Shown here piece by piece: positions 20,362 to 31,538 of a stretch of 64,000 nt of DNA. Where the stretch lies: positions 1,550,001 to 1,614,000 of the forward strand of contig NW_026611618.1 of the NCBI RefSeq assembly GCF_028009165.1. Direction: 5' to 3'. Each line of letters starts with the position of its first letter. The stretch's first letter is position 1. The notes under the pieces are model-generated. The model did not search any database. It saw only the letters and a program-made list of their open reading frames with translations, and was not told the origin of the DNA. Both the position numbers and the translations under genes were made by a program. This stretch comes from Akanthomyces muscarius (Eukaryota > Ascomycota > Sordariomycetes > Hypocreales > Cordycipitaceae).

Positions 20362-21116
20362 TGCGAGCCAGTTGATAACTCTTCACTCGGTTTGGGTTTA
20401 TGGTACGGAGGCCATGGTACCAGCGTCGCTCCGCGTTTTCAGTGGACGCCGATGAATGTTTGTGTATCGTCTTTCTGTGAAGAATAGCGAGTTTCTTGTA
20501 CAAATTTATTGACAATTGCATATTTTTACGCTTTTGCCGAACCTTGCATGCTGCGCCGATGGTATCGAATCTACACTGACGTGAGGTGCATAATATCCCG
20601 GCGTAATACAGCTTGGCGATGCACACTACATTCGGTTGCGCCTGAATAGACTAAATATTTTGATTCCCCACTACCAGATTAAGCTACATCACTTTTTATG
20701 ACTACTAGTTTTATTTTGTCTATTTTCCCACTCGATCCCAATAGCAGTAGGGTGCCGCCAGGTGACACTGTCCAGGGAATGCGTACGAGTAGAGTCGAAT
20801 TCCACAACAGTCTGAAAAGTGTGGAGTATTTAATCAAATATGGCCTAAATCGAATATTCTTTATTTATGTATTCAAATAGCCGTCCATCTTGGCGAGGCA
20901 CAGCGCCGCCTCCGTTGCTCGTCACTAATGACAGCCAAAGCAAAACCGAGACCCACCTAAGCTGTCCGACGACGCAACTTTTTTTCAACCTCGCCGATGA
21001 CTACATCCTCACATCTTTCTTCACGCCTGCTATGACGCATCAGTGCAAGCCCCAATGCCTTTCATGACGCTCCTTCGACTCTCTTTTTAACCTTTCTTCC
21101 CTCTGTTTGCCTCTCC
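20362..21116. other. Intergenic region upstream of tRNase Z
   Basis: No gene recognised. The stretch is moderately A+T-rich and presumably holds the 3' end of the small gene and the promoter of the tRNase Z gene. Confidence 0.5.
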
Positions 21117-23918
21117 ATGGAATCATGGGGCATCCTGCAACGAAATTCTCCTCTCTTCGCTCTCCACTTCAAACCCCATTGTCCCCGCGACATTTGCATT
21201 AGATATTTTACTTGCCGCGTGGCAGCCGCCGCACCTCGACGACCGAATACATACACTACGCGCTCTCCCCCGGCACTCTTCCTCACGAAATCCGCCCGCC
21301 TGGGCTCGACTTTGGTGGCCAGACAGTCGGCCAAGGGAAGCGCAAAGGACCCCACAACCATGACTACGACGGTTGAGCTGGCTACGGTCCCCACGGCCGA
21401 TACACCGGGGACCTGCATCTACGTGCACCATGAGAAGCGATCTTACGTATTCGGCCACGTGGCCGAAGGCACGCAACGCGCCTTTTCATGCCGCAAGCTG
21501 CACCTCGGTGGCACGGAGCACCTCTTCCTGTCCGGCGCTGTCGGCTGGTCGCAAATGGGCGGCCTTATCGGCTACCTCTTGAGCATCGGCGGTGCTTTTG
21601 ACGCGGCCAAGGAGTTCCGCGCAACGGAGAATTCCAAGCGCGCCGAAAAGGGCCAGAAACTGCTACGCCAACTCCGGAACGAGGGCGTGACGGTCCATGG
21701 GGCGGACAACCTATGTCATATCCTCGCTGCGGCGCGGCCCGTCATTTTTCGCCAACCAGTCTCAGTGCGCGCAATGGAGCAGAGGGAGGACCCACGCGGT
21801 GAAGACCCTACGCTGACGGCTCCAGATTGGGAGGATGAGTCGATTCGCGTGTGGAAGATTCCGGTGCGGAGGGCCCGCTCGAATAGTCCAACCAAGCGGC
21901 GACGCAGCAACAGCTCGACAAGCAATGGGAGTAGTAGCGGCATGTATAAGCCGGCTTCGGAGCCCTCGGATCCTTCCGTGGCAGGCTTGATTATGGAAAA
22001 GATAATGTTCACTGGCAGCCATGATAAAATCATTCTGGTCCCCAAGAGCATTGACGAGCTGAAACCAGAGGACGACGCGATCGTAATCGACGGCAATAGC
22101 ATGCGCCGCTATGATGGTCCCTTTGGTGCGGATGCGCTCCAGTCATTCGGCAGCGCAGCCAAGGCTTGGGTATTCCCTGACGCCAACGCTGTGCCCTCCA
22201 AGGGAGATATGGATGGCATCAACGCTATCTCGCACGGCGCACTGCCGCGAACATCGTACTCGGAAACCTCGATGAGTTACATTATGAAATGCCACGACCG
22301 ACGAGGCAAGTTCAATGCCCAAGCCGCCAAGGAGCTTGGCGTGAAACCTCAAAGCTTCAAGCTCTTGACAGCTGGTGAGACTGTCACAACAGACGGCGGC
22401 ACTGTCGTCACTCCGGACATGGTGTTGGGGGAGCGCCAGCCTGGCAAGGGCATCGCTGTCGCTGATATCGGCAGCCGCGACTTTCTCGACGCATTCTTCG
22501 AGCGTCCCGAGTGGACAAACCCCGAAATCATGTCCGACGTCACGTCCATGTACTGGATTGTCGGCGATGGTCTCGCCTCGGATCCCAAGATTCAGCAATA
22601 CATCAAAGCACATCCGGACATTAAGCATGTCCTATGCTCCTCTAGCACATGCCCCAACATGGTCAGCAATGCAAGCTCCGCTGAGATGCTCGCTAAACTG
22701 CGTCGTATCGATCCTGAACGGTTCCCCTTTGTCAGCTTCGACAACACTGTCGACTATCAAACGCCTGATAATGTCCCCTCCATTGAGCTTGGTAGAGCGG
22801 GCCACAAGGTCCAGATCATGCCGCGACTGTTTTACAAGGACGACGCCATTGCACCGTTTCCTGATTTGCATGCTGCGTTTAACTCTGTTGACGAGGAAAC
22901 CCTCGCGCTCGCTCAGAAGGCCAAGGCGAAAGCCACCGACCCGGCATTTCTTGCGCGCATCGAGCGCCAGGAAGCTGACATTCCCAACCGCGACACTGAA
23001 ATCATTCCCCTCGGCACAGGCTCCAGCGTGCCCAACAAGCACCGCAATGTGTCTGGCACTTTGATACGCGTCCCCGGCATCGGCAACTACCTTCTTGACT
23101 GCGGTGAAGGCACGCTCGGCCAAATCAAGCGTCTGTTTGGTGCCGAGGAAACCGCCTATATCCTGCGCGACCTGCGCTGCATCGTCGTCAGCCACCTTCA
23201 CGCAGACCACCACATGGGCATGGCCACCACCATCAAAGCTTGGTATGAGCAGGCTCTCGCCGACAAGAGCGATGCCCTCATCGCCATCAGCTGCATCGGT
23301 CGCTACCGCACTGTCCTGCAAGAAATCTCCCAGGTCGAGGATATTGGCTTCCACCGACTACGATTCCCAAGCTGCTCGGACTCGCGCGCCGACCGTGATC
23401 GCGACACCACGACGGCGGAGCAGCTCGCCGCCCTCGGCGCGCAAGACTCGTTTGGCCTGCGCGGCATCAAACGTGTGCCGGTCGCGCACTGCTGGCGGTC
23501 CTACGCTACGGAGCTCGAGCTCGTCTCGGGCCTGCGCGTCGCCTGGTCCGGCGACTGCCGCCCGTCGAGCAAGTTTGCGCAGGCGTGCCGCGGCGCGCAC
23601 CTCCTGGTGCACGAGTGCACCTTTGGCGACGACATGCAGGACCACGCCAAGTACAAGATGCATAGCACCATGGGCGAGGCGCTGGGCGTGGCCCGCGAGA
23701 TGCAGGCGCGGCGCACGCTGCTGACGCACTTTTCGCAGCGCTACAGTAAAGCGGACGCGCTGCAGCCCAGCGAGGACAGCGGGACGCCCGACGAGGACAA
23801 GGAGGAGTCGGTCCTGCTGGCGCATGATCTGATGCGCGTCAAACTGGGCGACTTTCAAAAGGCAGCTTGCTACATCCCTGCGATTGCGCAGGTCGTGGCC
23901 AAGACGTCCGACGCCTAG
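21117..23918 (+). CDS. TRZ1: tRNase Z, long form (tRNA 3'-end endonuclease, ELAC2 type)
   Basis: An intronless 933-residue frame. The enzyme cuts the 3' trailer from precursor tRNAs in nucleus and mitochondria. The long form has two metallo-beta-lactamase-like halves. The N-terminal half (from about residue 100) has lost its metal ligands, while the C-terminal half carries IIPLGTGSSVPNKHRNVS and the metal motif SHLHADHHMG near residue 690, then WSGDCRPS, HECTFGDDM and LTHFSQRY, all characteristic of tRNase Z. The first 80 residues are rich in Arg, Ser and Ala with few acids and read as a mitochondrial presequence; an internal ATG (MTTTVELATVP, 21360) would give a nuclear/cytosolic form. Dual start use would fit dual localisation. 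A Ser/Arg-rich linker with KRRRSNSS may act as a nuclear localisation signal. Confidence 0.95.
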   Translation: MESWGILQRNSPLFALHFKPHCPRDICIRYFTCRVAAAAPRRPNTYTTRSPPALFLTKSARLGSTLVARQSAKGSAKDPTTMTTTVELATVPTADTPGTCIYVHHEKRSYVFGHVAEGTQRAFSCRKLHLGGTEHLFLSGAVGWSQMGGLIGYLLSIGGAFDAAKEFRATENSKRAEKGQKLLRQLRNEGVTVHGADNLCHILAAARPVIFRQPVSVRAMEQREDPRGEDPTLTAPDWEDESIRVWKIPVRRARSNSPTKRRRSNSSTSNGSSSGMYKPASEPSDPSVAGLIMEKIMFTGSHDKIILVPKSIDELKPEDDAIVIDGNSMRRYDGPFGADALQSFGSAAKAWVFPDANAVPSKGDMDGINAISHGALPRTSYSETSMSYIMKCHDRRGKFNAQAAKELGVKPQSFKLLTAGETVTTDGGTVVTPDMVLGERQPGKGIAVADIGSRDFLDAFFERPEWTNPEIMSDVTSMYWIVGDGLASDPKIQQYIKAHPDIKHVLCSSSTCPNMVSNASSAEMLAKLRRIDPERFPFVSFDNTVDYQTPDNVPSIELGRAGHKVQIMPRLFYKDDAIAPFPDLHAAFNSVDEETLALAQKAKAKATDPAFLARIERQEADIPNRDTEIIPLGTGSSVPNKHRNVSGTLIRVPGIGNYLLDCGEGTLGQIKRLFGAEETAYILRDLRCIVVSHLHADHHMGMATTIKAWYEQALADKSDALIAISCIGRYRTVLQEISQVEDIGFHRLRFPSCSDSRADRDRDTTTAEQLAALGAQDSFGLRGIKRVPVAHCWRSYATELELVSGLRVAWSGDCRPSSKFAQACRGAHLLVHECTFGDDMQDHAKYKMHSTMGEALGVAREMQARRTLLTHFSQRYSKADALQPSEDSGTPDEDKEESVLLAHDLMRVKLGDFQKAACYIPAIAQVVAKTSDA

Positions 23919-24209
23919 AAACATGCTAATCACATTTGTATTTGATAGACTACTGTCCACTCTGATATATACCCAGTAGACGGCGGAAAAAGTTGCATAC
24001 ACGTGTTGCATAAATCATCTTTCTATTTCATCATTTTTACATGTTCCGTGACAGGACCCAGCTACTAAAATTCCCCGGCAGGAACCTCATATCAAGTCAA
24101 TACAGTGCACCCTCACACAGTATCATCAAGTCGTCGGATTTTTGCTCAAACTCCGACGACTTATCTACGATAGATCAGAGCGAAGATACGGCCGAGTTTC
24201 TGTTCCCAT

Positions 24210-26114
24210 TCAGCCTCTGCGAGCACATCGACCAGATTTCATCGCGGCAGTGCGCCTCTGCTTTCCATCGCGACCGAGCCCAAGCAAACTCAGCATATAC
24301 ATCGGCTCATCGCTATCCCGTATTACCGCCGGTGGCCACCGTCCGCCCGTGCGTGTCGGAACCGGAATACCGCTACGCGGTCGCTGTCCATGCCGCGGCG
24401 GCGGCGGTGGTGGTGGTGGTGATGGTACGTCGTCTCGGCATCTCTGCCTCGCAGCATCCTGCATTTCCTTCGCCTCCTCCTCCACGGAGCTGTACTCGGA
24501 CGGGGACGGCGGCGCCGCGGCCGCCGCCACCGTCACCGTCGCCACCCCCGACACACTCTGTGTAAAGAGCGACGACGGCGAGTGGAGGGTCGTGCTGCTG
24601 CTTCTGGCGCCGGCGGAGTCTGAATCATGGTAAGCATCGTAAATGTCGGAGAGGGGCGCCTCGGAGCACAGCGACGACTGGCTGCGGAGGATGTGCCGCT
24701 CGTGGTCGGCACGCCACGGCTCACCTGGAACGTTGAGGGATGCCCCGGCCTCGGCCGCGACGTCGACACCGAGGCGAGTGCTGCGACGGCGGTGAGAAGG
24801 CGGCATCGGCTGCAACGGCCTGCACGGCGGCGCCGGGGGACAGTGGTCGTCGGTCGTCGGCCGGGGCGGCCTGACGTCGCTTTGGTCGTCGAGGCGGCCG
24901 TGAGCATCCTCATCGTTGGAGTTTTCGCTAACGCAGACAGGCGGACGATAAGCAGAGGCAGAAGGGGCATTCTCGGCTGCGCGACTAGAGTCGATAGTGG
25001 CCCTCGCGGTCTCGATACTATCAACGCGCCGAATGATGAGGCTATTCGGCAAGTACTGCGAGTACCCTTCCCTCGGGCCCGTCCTTCGTCTCGGTCGCCA
25101 GCGACCAGCAATCCACCCGTCCTCCTCCGCATACTCATCATCATTATCAACATCATTCTCCTGCCTGCCGCTCGCGCCGCCGAGCACGTACGCTCCCTCC
25201 TTCAACTCCATCATCGGCATCCGCCAGCCCCGGCGCATATGTCCTCTCCCCTCCTCACGGCGGCTCTCCGCGGCCCCGCCGGCGCTCATCTGCGCCCCCA
25301 ACAACTTAGCCACTATGCCCACCATCAGGTCGCTCTCGTCCCGGATATGGCGCTGCCTGCGCGCGTCGTAGCAGCGGTCGATCCAGGCCTCGGCCATGCG
25401 CAGCAGCGGCGGCTGCGGCGCCGCCGCCGCGGCAGTCCGCTTCCCCTCGACATCGTGCAAGTGCAAGTGCCGCCGCGCGAGCAGCGACGTCCGCAGATCC
25501 ATGAGAAACTGCTTCGAGCCGCCGACGACGGCCAGCTTGCACGCCGCGCAGTCGTGGTGCCGCGCGCACTGCGGCACCGAGACGTCCAGCGCCCGCTGCA
25601 TCTCGTCCTCCCAGCGGGTCTTGCCCATCCACAGCACCGTGATGCTCGACATGCTGCGCAGCCAGCGCTCGGCGGCCTCCTCGCCGACGTCTTCCCGCTG
25701 CTGCGGCTGCTTCGTCTCCTTCTGCTCCTGGAGGCGCGCCCGGACGCGGTCGGCGCGGACAGTCGCCTCCTCGGTGACGAGCGCCATGAGCGCCGACAGC
25801 ACGTGCGGGTTGAGCGCGCGGTGGCTGCGGCAGAGCGCGGCCGTGCCCTGCGCCTGCAGCACCTCGTGCGGCCTGGAAAAGGCGCCGCGGATGAAGACGT
25901 CGGCCATGAGGGAAAGGGTGCCCTGCCGCCGGATCGACGCCTCGTGCAGTGCGGCAATGTGGAAGCGCTGGAGCTTGAGCCAGGTGTCGCAGGAGGCGAG
26001 CGTCTTGGATCTGGTGGTGGCGTGCTTCATGTAAAGGATGCGCGCGAGGGCGTCGACCGCGGGCTGCTTCAGGGCCGCAAAGGCTGCGCCGGGGTCATCT
26101 TTCATGGCGGGCAT
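24210..26114 (-). CDS. Hypothetical protein with disordered C-terminal half
   Basis: A 634-residue unbroken frame from the ATG complementary to 26112-26114. The first about 290 residues look helical and folded (for example LARILYMKHATTRSKTLAS and LSLMADVFIRGAFS), with a compact Cys/His cluster CARHHDCAAC that could bind a metal, and WIDRCYDARRQRH. The rest is low-complexity: acidic runs (DNDDEYAEED), Arg clusters and a proline run (SPPPPPPPPRHG). Very GC-rich codon use gives long shadow frames on the other strand, but this frame has the most protein-like N-terminal half. I do not recognise the family. It is convergent with the tRNase Z gene. Confidence 0.6.
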   Translation of the reverse strand: MPAMKDDPGAAFAALKQPAVDALARILYMKHATTRSKTLASCDTWLKLQRFHIAALHEASIRRQGTLSLMADVFIRGAFSRPHEVLQAQGTAALCRSHRALNPHVLSALMALVTEEATVRADRVRARLQEQKETKQPQQREDVGEEAAERWLRSMSSITVLWMGKTRWEDEMQRALDVSVPQCARHHDCAACKLAVVGGSKQFLMDLRTSLLARRHLHLHDVEGKRTAAAAAPQPPLLRMAEAWIDRCYDARRQRHIRDESDLMVGIVAKLLGAQMSAGGAAESRREEGRGHMRRGWRMPMMELKEGAYVLGGASGRQENDVDNDDEYAEEDGWIAGRWRPRRRTGPREGYSQYLPNSLIIRRVDSIETARATIDSSRAAENAPSASAYRPPVCVSENSNDEDAHGRLDDQSDVRPPRPTTDDHCPPAPPCRPLQPMPPSHRRRSTRLGVDVAAEAGASLNVPGEPWRADHERHILRSQSSLCSEAPLSDIYDAYHDSDSAGARSSSTTLHSPSSLFTQSVSGVATVTVAAAAAPPSPSEYSSVEEEAKEMQDAARQRCRDDVPSPPPPPPPPRHGQRPRSGIPVPTRTGGRWPPAVIRDSDEPMYMLSLLGLGRDGKQRRTAAMKSGRCARRG

Positions 26115-26763
26115 CTTGTTGGTTATACTCTAGTTGCTGATGTAGCTGGTGTGCAATACAGTCCAAACTTGTCATTGGAGAGTCCTATTTGAATTGAAGA
26201 AGAGCAGCTACTTTTTTATACATTTTGATACATTGCTGTTTGATTTTCGGAACAGTCTCAAGTTGGTTGTTCTTTTACAAACGAATACCGTCTTTGTGCA
26301 GTGTTCACCGTCGTGATAATTGGCAAAAGCAAACGGGAAGGTTTACGGCAACACGCACAGGGACAAAGACGACAGATGAGCCCAGTCACAGCCTCGTTCA
26401 AGCAGGATAAAAGCACTCCTTTTTCTCAGAAGTCAATCGTACGGCAAGAGGCGGGCAGCCGTTTGTGCAGCACAGTGTTGGGCTCAACACACTCGTTCTG
26501 TACACAGCGCCAGTTCTAGCATCCATCTCCTTCCATCCAATAGCAGCAATTTCATTAGAAGATAGTGTGAGAATCTATCTTTTGCCGCTGAACCAGTCAT
26601 TCCAAAGTCTCACGCACATCTTGGATAAAGATTTCAAAGTAATTAATATTAAGGCCCTTTCTCCAGGTCAGTGATTACCACCCGAACTAGTTGCTAAAAT
26701 CCAAAACACCTTCTTAACCCCTATTTTCCCCAAATGATCCAATGCAATGAGCAAGCTGCAGCT
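26115..26763. other. Intergenic region
   Basis: No gene recognised between the hypothetical protein and the DUF4267 gene. Confidence 0.5.
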
Positions 26764-27150
26764 TCAATCAAACCACCCATACAGACCGGCCATGATGACG
26801 GCCAGCACGGGCGGGACCATCCAGTGCTGCGCCTCGCCGCCGCCAATCAGGCTGCGGCTCACGAAGCCGTCGGTCACGGCCAGCGCGGCGCCGGCGGCCA
26901 GGCCGTGCGCGAGCAGCCGGTCGTCGCCCGTGCGCCAGATGAGCGCGAGGAGCGAGCCGACGGCGATGTTGCGGATGCCCCAGATGCGCATGAGCGCGAA
27001 GCTCAACTTCCGCGCCGCCGACTCAACGGGCACGGGGAACTGCAGCGCCCAGAGGTGGCCCGCGGGCCGGGCCATGCCGTTGAGGCCGAGCAGGACGAGG
27101 GTGCTGCTGAGGAAGAGGCCGGCGGCGGCAAAGTTGGGGTGCGACGACAT
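26764..27150 (-). CDS. DUF4267 family membrane protein
   Basis: A 128-residue, single-exon protein. Four hydrophobic segments are visible (about 8-26, 48-66, 78-95 and 108-126), including FALMRIWGIRNIAVGSLLAL, the most typical piece of the DUF4267 family of small fungal integral membrane proteins. The middle RNxAxG motif and the closing VIMAGLYGWFD also fit. Its biochemical role is unknown. The 5' flank has TG-rich repeats (about 27170-27200). Confidence 0.8.
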   Translation of the reverse strand: MSSHPNFAAAGLFLSSTLVLLGLNGMARPAGHLWALQFPVPVESAARKLSFALMRIWGIRNIAVGSLLALIWRTGDDRLLAHGLAAGAALAVTDGFVSRSLIGGGEAQHWMVPPVLAVIMAGLYGWFD

Positions 27151-27857
27151 GGTGGAAGATGTTTGTCGTAGATGGTTGTATGTGTGTGGTGTGTGTAAGT
27201 TGCCAAAGAGGTGTGAGAATGTAAAAGACGAATGTGTATTGATGAGTTTAGGCTGAGCAAAAGAGACGAGTATTTGGTATTACCATTGTACTTAAATAAA
27301 GCCAACAAACTAACTACCACTTGCCAACTTAGTTGTATGCTAAAAATCCTGTTTGACATTTTAGTCAACATGTCCGATAATCCCGGCTTACAATGTCACT
27401 ACTAGCCAACACCGCCAAAAAAAAAAAGCCCCCTCCACCAAGTCCGCACCTCGTTAATAAGCACCGCACACGGGCTTTATTACTATCACCGAGGCGAAAA
27501 TACATCATTATTCATCTCTCGCGTAATTGCAGTATTGCGCATCTCATGAGCCATCAGATTCGAAATCGAGCATGCTCGAAAGGCCTCGCGCGTTCAGTGA
27601 CGCGTACTGGTAACCCTCTCATAGACTTCAACAACGCAACGGCGCTAGTCCTCCGCTCGTAAACTACCGCGCTAATAATGTAAGCTTTGGCGGGGGCTAG
27701 AAATTGGCTGCGCTGAACTTGTTGACTGTCGCGAGAGTCAAGTTGGGGAAATCTACAAAAACAAAACAAAAAGCATCCTAATTCAAAAAGCATCATAGCT
27801 TTGAAATCATCACAAGCATTCTAGCCCAAAGCTTCATTTGTACCAAAACTACCAACC
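27151..27857. other. Intergenic region between divergent membrane-protein genes
   Basis: The flanking genes diverge, so this contains two promoters. No other gene was recognised. Confidence 0.5.
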
Positions 27858-28534
27858 ATGGCGCCCACAAAGCCATATCGAGACTATCTCTATGTTTTCA
27901 TGGTGGTTATGCACTTGACCGCGATGATAGGTACGTACGACTACAAAACGTTTGACCACCATCTTCATAATGTGCACCAAAGGTTTTTACTTCTAACTTT
28001 TGCTGTTCTGAATAAGGCGTTGACTTTGTCCCCTTCTATCCCGCGAGCTTGGTCGAGCCTCCATCTTCACCCTTTCGGCTTCTCGTCGCCTATCGCAACT
28101 GGTACATCCGTACAATGTCCGACCCTTACTACGGCATGGATGCGCCAGGACACTTCTTCGACTTTCTCGTGTACATCGAGCTCGTCGTGCAGTTCCCGTT
28201 GGCTCTATACATGATATCTGGTGGGCTTTGGGAGACGACCCTCTCCGGCACCGTCGAGCTCGCCGGTGCTCTGTACGGGATCGTCACTGGGCTGTGTACC
28301 GCTTTGGTGTGCCATGACATGTGGCATCTTGGACCGGACACCATCGACGCTTCAGCGAAGCAGACGCTTTTATATGGTGCTTACTTGCCATTCGCTATAT
28401 TCCGTATGTCTGAAAAAAATCGCTTGCGCTTTGTTTCTTTGCTAATCAAGGATGTAGCGACATTAATGAGTCTAGACATGTGTCTGAGACTAATGCCTAG
28501 ACTGCGCACTGCACATAAATCTAAAATGCAGTAG
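27858..28534 (+). CDS. EXPERA-domain protein, TMEM97/sigma-2 receptor-like
   Basis: Two exons, 27858-27930 and 28017-28534, joined in phase 1 across an 86-bp intron with a GTACGT donor. The predicted protein is about 196 residues with four membrane helices. It begins YRDYLYVFMVVMHLTAMIG, followed by VDFVPFYPASLVEP and WFD-like DPYYGMD, then FFDFLVYIELVVQFPLAL and CHDMWHLG, the pattern of the EXPERA family (emopamil-binding protein relatives, ER or lysosomal sterol-related membrane proteins). A GTATGT at 28404 with an AG at 28449-28450 looks like another intron, but splicing it would break the frame before the conserved LMSLDMCLRLMPRLR end. The unspliced reading is therefore preferred. Ligand or substrate unknown. 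Confidence 0.82.
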
Positions 28535-29105
28535 ATCTTACATACTCTCGGAGAGCATGCTCAAGAGTTCTAGGCACAATCGAATATGGGGCAATATTCT
28601 GGAGATGGGATGAAAAGTGAAAATGCAGTCATCAACTATATACAATGCAAATAAGCACCTCCACGGTATTCCCGTCCTCCACCTCGTGCCTACTCCAGCA
28701 CGCCAATAAAGTCATTTCCCATCAGATAAAGATCGTAATATGTATGAGTTACCAAGACCCGTGACGCCGTGTTCGAACCATGCTAAACAATGGTGTGTTA
28801 CCCCAAGGGCACAGAATACAACAAAAGAAAAGCAGACGCCTTGTCATCATAAGCACCTGATCAAACTCCTGGCAGGGGGAAAACATTGTAAACCACCAGC
28901 GGCCATGGCTAAGCCGACAAATGAAAGAGAAAAAAGTTGCAAAAAGAAAGTGTAGTGCAAAGAACGCCCAAGTAACTGCAACACAGCTGGCTACCAATCG
29001 CCGTACCAGCTCGCAGCTCCCAATGCAGCCAGCCTTCGAATTGCCGGCAATCAACGCCAGAATCATTCATAGATTGGTCATTGCAAATATGTATATACCC
29101 AACAT
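28535..29105. other. Intergenic region between convergent genes
   Basis: Contains the 3' ends of the EXPERA gene and the LAMMER kinase gene. Nothing else recognised. Confidence 0.5.
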
Positions 29106-31538
29106 TTATCCAACAGGTTGGACGCTCTGGGCATCCTGCCCCATACGCCTCTTCTCCATCCGAATTTTGGCGGCCTCTGTTCCGTCGTCGGGAGGTGCCA
29201 TTTCTTTGAACCATGGGTGGTTCAGTGCCTCGCGGGCCGTGATGCGCTGGACAGGGTCATAGATGAACATTTTCCGCAGCAAGTCGTGGAAGTTCTTGAA
29301 GAACGTCGTGTTCTTCGGAATTATATCCTGGTAATGGTCAGTAACGTTATACAACCACAAGATTTGATAGACATACATCAAGATTTTTCATGGCTTTGAC
29401 AAATCTCTTCGAACTCCGCGATGTATCTGGAGCTGGATAGTCGAGCTTCAGTCGTTTAAAGTATCTACTAGCATATTAGTTAATGTCCGCGGGGACAGGC
29501 TCGAGACACATACTTGGAAGCCGGGTTGCCGCCTGTTCTGGTGGACATCTTGTTGACGTTCTGGACAAGATGAGCGTCTATCCGCTGCCCAATAACCTGT
29601 TCCATCATGGCAAGGTGCTCCAGGTTGTCGTGTGTTTGGAAAAGGGCGTCTCCTGTGAAGAACTCCACTAGGATGCACCCGATACTCCAGATATCACAAG
29701 GGAAAGACCAGCCAAGACCGAGAATAATTTCGGGCGCACGATAATGACGGGTAGAAACGACAGACGAATGATATTCGTCCTCGAATGTGGCAGAGCCAAA
29801 GTCGATCAATCGAATTTCAGTGTCGAGCAGCACCCGCCTTTGCGTGGCTTGTCGATTAATCGTTGTCGAAGCGGACGGAATCTTTCTGTGATAGGTGAAA
29901 GTTTGATATGAGTTGTCGTATAGTAAAATGTTCTCGGGTTTGAGATCGGTATGTATTAGATTGAGGTCGTGCAGGACTGGTAAAGTGTTAGCGAGGAAGG
30001 TCAAGGTCAAGGGCGATACATACAAGCGACGCTGGTAAGCAATTGGCGAGCGAATTTTTGAATCTGGCTGTTGGGGAATGGGACGAAGTGGTTGCCTTTG
30101 AGAAAGTCAAAGACGCTTTGGCCGAGAAGATCCATGACAATGCAGATGTGGCCACGATAGTCGAAGCAGTCCCGCAGATGAATGCATCGGTTCCTGTTGG
30201 TGGGATCATTTGCTTTCAGGGTGGCAAAGACACGGAGCTCAATGCGTGAAGCGTCCCGGTATTTTTGGACCGAGCGGATAATCTTGACAGCGACGGCCTC
30301 GTTTCGCCGGCGGTCACGGGCTTGGACAACCTTGCCGAAAGTACCTTGACCAAGCAGGCATTTGACTTTATCTGGTAGAGTATTAGTATTGGTTCGAGCC
30401 GATGGAGGGGTTCGAAAAATCTTACACTTGTCGGTAAGGTCTGCATCGGGGACGACGATATAGTGACCGTCGTCATCGTCAACCTTGACATTTTTGGAGT
30501 ATTGCTGAATCTGCAGGACAGTTAGCGCTGTGATCGTAAACGCCCAACGAGGAAAGAAGTACATACGTCATGGACAACTCGAACGTAGACATCGCCTGCC
30601 TTCTTAGGAGGGTATGGCGGTGGTACATAGGCTTCGAAGGGGTGACCGAGACCCTCGATATCACGACGTTTGGCCTCGATGGCGACCTGTTGACGGGTGC
30701 GCTTCCTCTTGAGCGGGGCAGACACTGAATCGGGCTGGCCATTGGAAGACAACGAAGTTGGAGCAGTAGTCTGGGCGGTGGAGTGGTGGCCATCGCTGGA
30801 CAACGTCGAGGCACTGGGTGTGATGTTGTGATTTGGGGTAGTTGCGTGGGAGCCGGCCACAGGCTGGATGTGGTAGTGGGCCGGCTTCACATCGTCTCGT
30901 CTTCGACGCTTGGCTGGCTGTGCTTGTTGTAGTTGCTGCTGAGGAAGAACGCCGCCCGGATTGATGATATGGCTGCTGGCAGCATAGCCGTGGGCGAGCT
31001 TGCGGCCCTGGTTCGCCTCTGGTTCTGGTGTATCATCGATGACTATGATTTCTTTGGGGAGGCCGTTGCGGTAGAAGTTGTTCCAATCAGGCTCCCGAGA
31101 GCGTCGGCGTTTGCGGGAGGCGTGGTCGTCAATGGCACCGCTCGCCGTGGCCGTCATGGTCGCACTGCTGGACATGTTGGTGGTGAAGCTATCGTCGGGA
31201 CGTGTGGCGGAGTTGTAGCCGGGCACGTCGAGGTACGCATGGGGAGGGGGAGGCGGCGGATGGTCTAGCAGGCCATCGGTCGGGGCGGAAGCGTTGTCGA
31301 CGGGATAGCGACGCAGATGAAGCGGACTCGGGTGGCCGTAGGCGGGAAGAAGATGAGCGGTGCTCGACACAGCGGCAGATGGGGGGACGACCGGGCTCGA
31401 GGCGGCGACGGGGGCGGCAGGACGGTAGCCAGGAGAGGCAGCGTATTGTTGTTGATGGGCAGCGTAGGGTGAGTGGTAATGGCGCGGGTGGTGGTAGTGA
31501 GGGAGCGTGGCCGCCACGGCTGTCGCAGGTGTCGACAT
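29106..31538 (-). CDS. KNS1: LAMMER-family dual-specificity protein kinase (CLK/Kns1/Lkh1 type)
   Basis: Six exons on the minus strand: 30567-31538, 30426-30510, 30024-30371, 29514-29976, 29377-29464, 29106-29327. All phases agree, giving about 725 residues. The N-terminal about 320 residues are disordered (His/Tyr/Pro/Ser-rich) with basic stretches ([17 protein letters not shown]) that may be nuclear signals. The kinase domain has [50 protein letters not shown] and the family hallmark [17 protein letters not shown] kinases autophosphorylate on Tyr and phosphorylate Ser/Thr of splicing factors and regulators of growth, stress response and development. About 3.5 kb without a recognised gene precedes the start codon. 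Identification is firm. Confidence 0.95.

Noticed and set aside
24627..26192. 521-residue plus-strand frame opposite the hypothetical protein at 24210-26114
   Set aside because: Composition (Arg/Val/Leu/Ala-rich, no motif) is that of a complement of GC-rich coding sequence. The minus-strand frame has a more protein-like N-terminal half.
28404..28450. Second intron in the EXPERA-domain gene
   Set aside because: Donor and acceptor look acceptable, but splicing shifts the frame and loses the conserved LMSLDMCLRL end, whereas the unspliced reading keeps it.
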